From Armatimonadetes bacterium UBA5419 (lineage in GTDB: Bacteria > Armatimonadota > UBA10988): 12,262 nt of DNA. Position numbers and translations under genes: made by a program. The notes beneath the pieces were generated by a model. That model saw nothing but the letters and a program-made list of their open reading frames with translations, searched no databases and was not told the origin of the DNA. The stretch is taken from contig DHNJ01000095.1 in assembly GCA_002409445.1 (NCBI GenBank), positions 1 through 12,262 on the forward strand. Reading direction: 5' to 3'. Below are positions 6,850-12,262 of the stretch, in pieces (positions within the stretch are counted from its first letter, which is position 1; every line of letters starts with the position of its first letter).

Positions 6850-9636
6850 ATGGCTTACCGGATGTGTGGATTGCTCGCGGTTGCGCTCGCGGCGAGCGCA
6901 ACGGACGTGCCGGCGACCGAGGCGCTCTGGGGCGCGGTGGGCGGCCTCGCCGTGAGCCACGATGGCCAGACGTTGGCCACGAGCGTGCCGGCGACCCTCA
7001 GCCCGACCTGGCAGATGATCTCGCCGACCATCGACTACGACGCGCTGGTCGAGGGCACGGCCCGGCGCGTGACGCTGGCGACCGACCCGGCGGTGACCGT
7101 CACCGCCGAGGTCGCGGCGACGGCCGACGGCGTGCGGGCCGCGTACACGCTGACGCCGGCCGCGCCGCTGCCGGTCAATGCGGTGGTCATCTCCTGGACG
7201 CTGCCGTACGGAGTGTGGGCCGGTGGGGCGTGGACGGTCGACGATGAGGCGGGCGCCATCCCGGTCGAACGGGGTGGGGCCAGCGTGGCGAGCGGCATGG
7301 CCAGCGAGTTCACGCTGACGCCGCCGGGTGGGCCGACGCTGACCTGGCGCTTCGCCCAGCCGACTCAGGTGCTGCTCCAGGACAACCGGGAGTGGGCCAA
7401 CGACACCTTCACCGTCCGGCTCTACGGCCTGTCCGGCACGGCGGTCAGCTTCGACCAGCCGGTCGAGATCACCTACGAACTGACCGCGAGCGACGGGCTG
7501 GACCTGGTCATCGACGGCCCGGTCACGCTGGCGGCCGGTGACGAGTGGGTGCCGATCACGCTGATCCAGGACACCCTGGCCGGTTCGGCGCTCGACTTCA
7601 GCCGGATGGGCCTGCAGGACGGGCCCGCCGGCGAGCACGGCTGGCTGCGCGCGGTAGGCGACCACTTCGAGTTCACCGACCAGCCGGGCCAGCCAGTGAC
7701 GTTCTACGGCGTCAACCTGGTCGGCACCGCCAACTACCCCGAGCACGACCTGGCCGAGCGGCTGGCCGCGCGGTTCGCCGCCGCGGGCTACAACACGGTC
7801 CGCTTCCATCACCACGAGCGGCCGCTGGTTGAGCCGAACCAGCCGAACTCGCTCGGCCTGCGCGCCGACGTGCTCGATCGCTTCGACTACTTCGTCGACG
7901 CGCTGGCCCGCCACGGGGTGTACGTCACCCTCGACTTGTTCGTCTCGCGCCAGGTGATGGCCGACGAGACCGTGCCCGGCGGCCAGACGATGGACGGCTA
8001 CAAGCAGGCCGTCATCGTCAGCGACCGCGCCCGCGACAACCTCAAGGAGTGGACCCGGCGCACGCTGACCCACGTCAACCCGTACCGTGCGGTCAGCCTG
8101 GCGCAGGACCCGGTGATGACCACGCTCGTGCTGGTCAACGAGGGCACGTCGAGCCGCTTCATCGGCCGCATCGAGGGCGAGGTGCGCGACCTGTACGAGG
8201 CGCGCTGGAACGAATGGCTGCTGGTGCGGTACGGTGATGCGGCGGGGTTGGCGGCGGCCTGGGACGATGCGGCGGCGGGCGACCCGGCGGCCGGCACGGT
8301 GCCGCTGCCGGGCTGGACCACCGGCCAGCGGATGTACGATCTGCACGTCTTCTTCGCGCAGCTGCACACCGAGTTCTACGAGGACATGGCCAGCTTCATC
8401 CGCGACGAGCTGGCTTGCCCGGTGTTGCTCTCCGACTGCAACGACGGTGGTGAGGTCTGGCCGCTGCAGCAGCTGCGGACCAACTTCGACTTCGTCGACA
8501 ACCACGCCTACTGGGACCACCCGGTCTTCCTGCGCAACAGCTGGCAGCTGCCCTCGCGCGGTGGGTCGGGCGGGCTCAGTTCGGTCACCGAGCGCAGCCC
8601 GTTGCACCGCCGCCGCGCCGTCAGCCAGCTGCTCGACCGGCCATACACGTTCAGCGAGTTCAACTACAGCGTCCCGAACCAGTTCCGCGCCGAGGGCGGG
8701 CCGCTGACCGGCGCGTACGGCGCGTTGCAGGGCTGGGACGGCATCTGGCGCTTCGCCTACAGCCACAGCCGCGAGGCATTGGACCAGACGCGGGTCAGCA
8801 GCTACTTCGACCTCGCCTCCGACCCGGCCGCACAGGCCGCGGACCGGTTCGCCGTGCTGCTCTTCCGCCGCGACGCCGCACCCGCGCGGCACACGGTCGC
8901 GCTGCGGGCGACGCCGGAGGCGGTGCTGGGCACGGACGGGCCGGCGGTGCCGCTCGACACGGTGGGCCGCGTCAGCCTGCTCAGCCGGCTGGGCACGCGC
9001 ATCGGCGCGGCCGCGGACGGCGAGCTGACGATCGACGTGCTGGAGGCGGACGACCCGCTGGCGGCGACCGACGAGTCGGCGGTGATCGCGGCGATGGCCG
9101 AACGCGGCTGGCTCGACGGCAACGGGACCGATGCCGGCGCCGGTGTGTACGTCAGCGACACGGACCAGTTGCGCCTCGATTCGGGCGCTGGGATGTTCAC
9201 CGTCGACACGCCTGGCACCGCCTGCGTCTTCAGCGCCCGGGGCACCGCGGCGGACGCGGGCGCGGTGCTGAGCATCGGCGCGACCGACGGGCCGATCGGC
9301 GTCTTCGTTGCCAGCCTGGACGACACCCCGCTGGCTGCGGCGCCGCGCCTGCTGCTGGCGCACCTGCCCGACGTGCAGGCGACGGGCCGCGTCTTCGGCG
9401 AGCGCGCGCGGCAGACCGTGCTGGACTGGGGCCAGCCACCACTCCTGGTGCGCGCCTTGACGACGGAAGTGCGCCTGGCGCTGGACGAGCCGGCGGCCTA
9501 CACGGTCTACCCGCTGGCCCTCGACGGGTCGCGCGGCGCGGCGCTGGCCAGCCGGGTCGAAGACGGCCGACTCGTCTTCGAGGCGACCTCGCGCGGGGCG
9601 ACGGGCGGCCAGTTCTACTACGAGATCGTGCGCTGA
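6850..9636 (+). CDS. Secreted clan GH-A-like glycoside hydrolase, paralogue 2
   Basis: 928 aa, aligning end to end with the 926 aa protein at 2743-5523, with roughly half the residues identical by eye in the barrel. An excellent AAGGAGG (6837-6843) lies 6 nt before the ATG. The N-terminus (GLLAVALAASA) is a plausible but short signal peptide. Domain order is the same: N-terminal beta-rich region, barrel from YGVN (286), GYNTVRFHHHERP, GVYVTLDLFVSR, LVLVNEG (Glu431, candidate acid/base), VDNHAYWDHP (His552/Tyr554), YTFSEFNYS (Glu603, candidate nucleophile), then C-terminal beta domains with SDTDQLRLDSGAG. All catalytic candidates are kept, so it is probably active. Loops near the pocket differ from paralogue 1 (NLVGTANYPE against NFCFSAQYPE; CNDGGEVWP against INAWTENWP), which may mean a different substrate. 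It is 33 bp after icd and may share its transcript. CAZy family and substrate unknown. Confidence 0.81.
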   Translation: MAYRMCGLLAVALAASATDVPATEALWGAVGGLAVSHDGQTLATSVPATLSPTWQMISPTIDYDALVEGTARRVTLATDPAVTVTAEVAATADGVRAAYTLTPAAPLPVNAVVISWTLPYGVWAGGAWTVDDEAGAIPVERGGASVASGMASEFTLTPPGGPTLTWRFAQPTQVLLQDNREWANDTFTVRLYGLSGTAVSFDQPVEITYELTASDGLDLVIDGPVTLAAGDEWVPITLIQDTLAGSALDFSRMGLQDGPAGEHGWLRAVGDHFEFTDQPGQPVTFYGVNLVGTANYPEHDLAERLAARFAAAGYNTVRFHHHERPLVEPNQPNSLGLRADVLDRFDYFVDALARHGVYVTLDLFVSRQVMADETVPGGQTMDGYKQAVIVSDRARDNLKEWTRRTLTHVNPYRAVSLAQDPVMTTLVLVNEGTSSRFIGRIEGEVRDLYEARWNEWLLVRYGDAAGLAAAWDDAAAGDPAAGTVPLPGWTTGQRMYDLHVFFAQLHTEFYEDMASFIRDELACPVLLSDCNDGGEVWPLQQLRTNFDFVDNHAYWDHPVFLRNSWQLPSRGGSGGLSSVTERSPLHRRRAVSQLLDRPYTFSEFNYSVPNQFRAEGGPLTGAYGALQGWDGIWRFAYSHSREALDQTRVSSYFDLASDPAAQAADRFAVLLFRRDAAPARHTVALRATPEAVLGTDGPAVPLDTVGRVSLLSRLGTRIGAAADGELTIDVLEADDPLAATDESAVIAAMAERGWLDGNGTDAGAGVYVSDTDQLRLDSGAGMFTVDTPGTACVFSARGTAADAGAVLSIGATDGPIGVFVASLDDTPLAAAPRLLLAHLPDVQATGRVFGERARQTVLDWGQPPLLVRALTTEVRLALDEPAAYTVYPLALDGSRGAALASRVEDGRLVFEATSRGATGGQFYYEIVR

Positions 9637-9661
9637 TTCGGGGCGAAGGTGCCACGGCTCA

Positions 9662-9690
9662 TGGCAACCTAACAGTCGGCGGGTTAGACT
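9662..9690 (+). promoter_or_regulatory. Possible promoter in front of the prepilin-like gene
   Basis: TAGACT (9685-9690) keeps four of six -10 consensus bases; TGGCAA (9662-9667), 17 nt upstream, is a poor -35. The ATG is 20 nt downstream of the -10. A 5 bp inverted repeat (CAGTC 9673-9677, GACTG 9687-9691) overlaps it. This is the longest gap in the plus-strand gene run, so a separate promoter is plausible but weakly supported. Confidence 0.2.
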
Positions 9691-9710
9691 GGGCCGCGAG
9701 GAGACGGCCT

Positions 9711-10460
9711 ATGCGTTGCCAGCGGCGCGCCTTCACCCTGATCGAACTGCTTGTGGTGATCGCCATCATCGCGATCCTCGCGGCCATCCTGTTCCCCGTG
9801 TTTGCCAAGGCGCGCGAGAAGGCCCGGGCCATCAGTTGCTTGAGCCAGGGTAAGCAACTGGGCCTAGCGCTGGCGATGTACGTCAGCGATTACGAGGTCT
9901 ACCCGATGATGTCGGACCCGGAAGGCGTGCCGGTGCGCTTCAAGTGGCCCGACCGGCTGCATCCGTACGTGAAGAGCGTGCCGATGTTCTCCTGCCCGAA
10001 CTCCCCGCGCGACCTGGTCAAGAGCTTCACGATCATCTCCGGCGCGACGTTCGGCGGCATGGGCTACAACTACCAGTATCTGGGCAACAGCCGCTTCCCC
10101 TGGGCCGCGGCCGACGCGACGATTGAGGTCCCGGCGCAGACCGTGGCCTTCACCGACACGCGCGGTGTACGGCGCGATGACGGCAGCGTCGGCGCGGGCG
10201 AGTACGTGGTCGACCCGCCCTGGCCCTCGCAGCGGGGCAGTGGCAAGCCTAGCGGCTACTACGGCGACGGCAGCGAGGGTGGTAGCGGACCGCAGGGCAA
10301 CCGCAGCTGGCCCGATGACCGGCATGTGGGCCAGGTCATGGTCATCTTCGCCGATGGCCACGGCAAGGCGATGATGCTGTCGCAGCTCGACGACTTCGAC
10401 CGCGACGGCACGCCGGACAACGGGTGGTGGAACGGTCTAGCCGACGCCGAGCGCCGCTAG
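9711..10460 (+). CDS. Prepilin-type N-terminal methylation protein with H-X9-DG motif (DUF1559-like pseudopilin)
   Basis: 249 aa. A GAGGAG site (9698-9703) lies 7 nt before the ATG. The N-terminus is a class III (type IV pilin-like) signal: short basic leader MRCQRRA, then FTLIELLVVIAIIAILAAI with Glu5 of the mature form. The residue before the cleavage point is Ala rather than the more usual Gly. The hydrophobic helix is followed by LFPVFAKAREKAR and a globular part (CLSQGKQLGLALAMYVSDY, FSCPNSP). Near the end, RHVGQVMVIFADGHGK contains His-X9-Asp-Gly, the signature of the H-X9-DG pseudopilin group found in many copies in Armatimonadota and Planctomycetes. It is probably processed by a prepilin peptidase and held in the membrane or in a type II secretion-like pseudopilus; its precise job is unknown. 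No pilus or secretion genes are nearby. The C-terminal DRDGTPDNGWW resembles a short Asp-rich calcium-binding-like loop. Confidence 0.9.
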   Translation: MRCQRRAFTLIELLVVIAIIAILAAILFPVFAKAREKARAISCLSQGKQLGLALAMYVSDYEVYPMMSDPEGVPVRFKWPDRLHPYVKSVPMFSCPNSPRDLVKSFTIISGATFGGMGYNYQYLGNSRFPWAAADATIEVPAQTVAFTDTRGVRRDDGSVGAGEYVVDPPWPSQRGSGKPSGYYGDGSEGGSGPQGNRSWPDDRHVGQVMVIFADGHGKAMMLSQLDDFDRDGTPDNGWWNGLADAERR

Positions 10461-10479
10461 CCAGGCTGACCAAGATCGA

Positions 10480-10511
10480 CGCGGGGCGGTCCCTGGTGCG
10501 ACCGCCCCGCG
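10480..10511. terminator. GC-rich hairpin between convergent genes, likely bidirectional terminator
   Basis: CGCGGGGCGGTC (10480-10491) pairs perfectly with GACCGCCCCGCG (10500-10511), a 12 bp stem with an 8 nt loop. It lies 19 bp after the stop of the prepilin-like gene and 24 bp after the stop of the convergent DUF1080 gene, so it could serve both. There is no T-tract on either side, so it is not a textbook intrinsic terminator. Confidence 0.65.
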
Positions 10512-10535
10512 GCAGTTGGGGTACCGGCGCTAGGC

Positions 10536-12262
10536 TCAGAGCTCCTTGATCCGGATGTTGCGGAACGAGAGTTCGTCACCGTGGCCCAGGAAGCCAAGGT
10601 GGCCGCTCGCGTTCTTCAGGCCGGGGTGCTCGTTGAGGATGTTCTCGTCGGTGATGTCGGCCAGGTCGGCATCGACCGCGACTTCGCCGTTGACGATGAC
10701 CTTGATCTTGGTCCCGTCGGCGATGACTTCCTCCGTGTTCCATTCGCCCGCCGGCTTGAGCAGGTCACGCCGCGCGGCGACAACGCCGTAGATGCTCCCG
10801 TGCGCCTGCCAGGGCTGGATGTTCTCGTACATCTCGTGGCGGTCATCGAGGATCTGGATTTCCATGCCCGCGTAGGCGGGGTTACCGCTGGCCGGGGTAC
10901 GGATGCCCAGGCCGTTGTTAGCGCCGGGGGTCAGGCGGAAGTCGAAGATGAGATGGAAGTTGCCGTACTCCTTAGCCGTGAGCAGGTTGCCGCCCTGGCC
11001 GCGGATGCAGGTCATGACCATCTCTTCGTCGACGACGTAGCCGTTCGTGCTGCCAATCCAACCGCTGGCCACGAGGTCGCGGTCGTACAGCAGGCTGACG
11101 AAGCCATCGGCGTCGGGCGGCGGCGGGTCGAGGACGACCGGCGTTGCCGGCACCGGGTCGGCGGCCGGGCCGCTGCCCGCGGCGAAGACGCGGAACTCGG
11201 TGACGTGCGAGTAGGGGTTGGCGCTGTTGCGCACGACCACCAGCCGCACCCAGCGCGCCTCAACCGCGTCGAACTTGTCGACGAAGCCTTCCGGCCGCGA
11301 CTCGATGGTGTTGTCCTCGCGGCTGGCGACGGTGGTCCACTCGTTGCCGTCCTGGCTAACCTCCACGCGCCAGGCGTAGTGCCGACCATCCCCGTAGAAG
11401 AAGAAGGTCTGCGTGGTGTCAATGCGCTCGGGCACGCCCAGGTCGACGGTCAGGGTCGCCGGTGTGCCATGGGCATGCCAGCCGACGCCCGGGTTGTCGA
11501 CCAGGCCGTCCACGGCGCCCTCGGGCGCGTTGGTGCCCTCCTGCTCGGGGGTGCCAGTGACCGGCTTGCCCTCGGCGAGGTTGCCCGTGGCCCCGCTGCC
11601 CGAGCCACCGTAGACCTCGAATTCGACGACGTGCATCGAGGGGTTGGCGCTGTTGTGCAGCATGTTCAACCGCACGAACTGCGCGTCCACCGGCTCGAAG
11701 GTGACCTCGTCGCCCGCGGGCGTCGAGGGGGTGGTGTTGGCGCTGCGGTCGACGACCTGGGACCAGTTGCGGTTGTCCAGGCTGACCTCGACGGTGTACT
11801 GGTAGTAGCGATCGCCGACCCAGTAGGTGTAGAGCACGGTGCGCGAGATGCGCTGCACTTCACCTAGGTTGACCGTCAGGCTGGCGGCGCCATCGGCCCA
11901 CCAGCCGAAGCCCGGGTCGTCCTTCTGCCCGTCGACGGCGAACTCGGGGACGTTGCCGCCCTCGTGGTCGCCGCTCTCGAAGACGTCGGCGTTGAGGGCG
12001 AGGTTTGTGCCGCCGCCGACGGCGCCGCCGCCCGCGAGCAGGCCGCGCAGCCGCGTGGCCAGAGCCTGGTCGGTGGTGACGTCGGCGGCCTGGGCGATGG
12101 CGGTGCGGTTGGCCTCGGTCAGGACCGGGCGCGGGCCCTTGGTCACCGCGGCGGCCAGGGCGGCAGCAGCGGCGTCAGCCAGGGGCGGGTCGCCCAGGAG
12201 GATGTCCAGCGCGCGCCAGGCGCCCGCGCCACCGACCCAGCCGAGCCGGCCGATGAGGCGGC
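10536..12262 (-). CDS. HEAT-like repeats + two F5/8C (discoidin) domains + DUF1080 (3-keto-disaccharide hydrolase), 5' end cut by window edge
   Basis: The reading frame is open from the stop (10538-10536) to the window edge, so the N-terminus is missing; a GTG at 12146 is only an internal codon. The part nearest the edge (about 12260-12020) has Ala/Leu-rich helices such as WRALDILLGDPPLADAA and resembles HEAT repeats. Two tandem F5/8 type C-like domains follow (about 12008-11594 and 11582-11170). They share a pattern: NLAL/NLAEG start, AVDG, a Val/Leu-rich strand ending in LGE/LGV, YTVEVSLDNRNW against WRVEVSQDGNEW, and an end with NSANPSMHVVEFEVY against NSANPYSHVTEFRVF. A Pro-rich linker (about 11160-11110) leads to a DUF1080 domain (11108-10539) with GFVSLLYDRDL, AGMEIQILDDRHE, IYGVVAARRD, GEWNTEEV and the closing FRNIRIKEL. 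DUF1080 proteins have a LamG-like fold; characterised members cleave 3-keto-glycosides. The F5/8C domains probably bind glycans. Probably exported, but the signal region is outside the window. Confidence 0.88.
   Translation of the reverse strand, partial: RLIGRLGWVGGAGAWRALDILLGDPPLADAAAAALAAAVTKGPRPVLTEANRTAIAQAADVTTDQALATRLRGLLAGGGAVGGGTNLALNADVFESGDHEGGNVPEFAVDGQKDDPGFGWWADGAASLTVNLGEVQRISRTVLYTYWVGDRYYQYTVEVSLDNRNWSQVVDRSANTTPSTPAGDEVTFEPVDAQFVRLNMLHNSANPSMHVVEFEVYGGSGSGATGNLAEGKPVTGTPEQEGTNAPEGAVDGLVDNPGVGWHAHGTPATLTVDLGVPERIDTTQTFFFYGDGRHYAWRVEVSQDGNEWTTVASREDNTIESRPEGFVDKFDAVEARWVRLVVVRNSANPYSHVTEFRVFAAGSGPAADPVPATPVVLDPPPPDADGFVSLLYDRDLVASGWIGSTNGYVVDEEMVMTCIRGQGGNLLTAKEYGNFHLIFDFRLTPGANNGLGIRTPASGNPAYAGMEIQILDDRHEMYENIQPWQAHGSIYGVVAARRDLLKPAGEWNTEEVIADGTKIKVIVNGEVAVDADLADITDENILNEHPGLKNASGHLGFLGHGDELSFRNIRIKEL

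Noticed and set aside
6382..9363. 993-codon open frame antisense to icd and the second glycosidase
   Set aside because: It spans two unrelated plus-strand genes and has the same Arg/His-rich shadow composition; no recognisable domain or ribosome site.
10581..11867. 428-codon plus-strand open frame antisense to the DUF1080 gene
   Set aside because: Val/Asp/Ala-rich shadow sequence without motifs, opposite clear F5/8C and DUF1080 domains.
12144..12146. GTG as the start codon of the DUF1080 gene
   Set aside because: The frame stays open to the window edge and the extra residues continue the HEAT-like helices, so the true start lies outside the window.
1..12262. CRISPR array, insertion sequence, tRNA or rRNA gene, toxin-antitoxin or defence genes
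   Set aside because: No regular repeat-spacer pattern, terminal inverted repeats with a transposase, tRNA-like cloverleaf or related protein motifs were seen on either strand.

Overview
The window is GC-rich (roughly 70% by eye), almost entirely coding DNA from a bacterium. The best clue to the organism is the prepilin-like protein at 9711-10460. Its N-terminus (FTLIELLVVIAIIAILAAI followed by LFPVFAKAREKAR, then SCLSQGKQLGLALAMYVSDY) is the version seen over and over in Armatimonadota; Planctomycetes usually carry a different version with PAVQAAREAARR. A RACo-type corrinoid activase, secreted clan GH-A-like glycosidases and a HEAT/discoidin/DUF1080 protein also fit a polysaccharide-degrading Armatimonadota or relative. 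The taxonomic call is an inference.

Layout: a secreted SGNH/GDSL hydrolase lies on the minus strand at the left edge and is cut by it. Divergent from it, five genes run on the plus strand: a [2Fe-2S]/ASKHA reductive activator of corrinoid proteins (903-2738), a secreted glycosidase-like protein of 926 aa (2743-5523), NADP isocitrate dehydrogenase icd (5578-6816), a full-length paralogue of the glycosidase (928 aa, 6850-9636), and an H-X9-DG prepilin-like protein (9711-10460). A strong GC hairpin (10480-10511) separates this run from a convergent minus-strand gene (10536 to the right edge). That gene encodes HEAT-like repeats, two F5/8C (discoidin) domains and a C-terminal DUF1080 (3-keto-disaccharide hydrolase) domain. 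No stretch over 300 bases lacks a gene; the longest gaps are about 55-80 bases.

How the genes fit together: four or five products look exported or surface-linked and suited to carbohydrate breakdown (SGNH esterase-like, two glycosidases, the DUF1080 protein, perhaps the pseudopilin). Two cytoplasmic proteins, the corrinoid activator and Icd, are interspersed. The activator is probably translationally coupled to the first glycosidase (4 nt gap, with the ribosome binding site overlapping its stop). Icd sits exactly between the two paralogous glycosidases. No corrinoid protein, methyltransferase, mobile element, CRISPR array, tRNA or rRNA is visible. I did not find a clearly new multi-gene system. 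The points most worth following are the paired, family-unassigned glycosidases around icd, the orphan activator, and the SGNH protein that lacks the usual block V aspartate.
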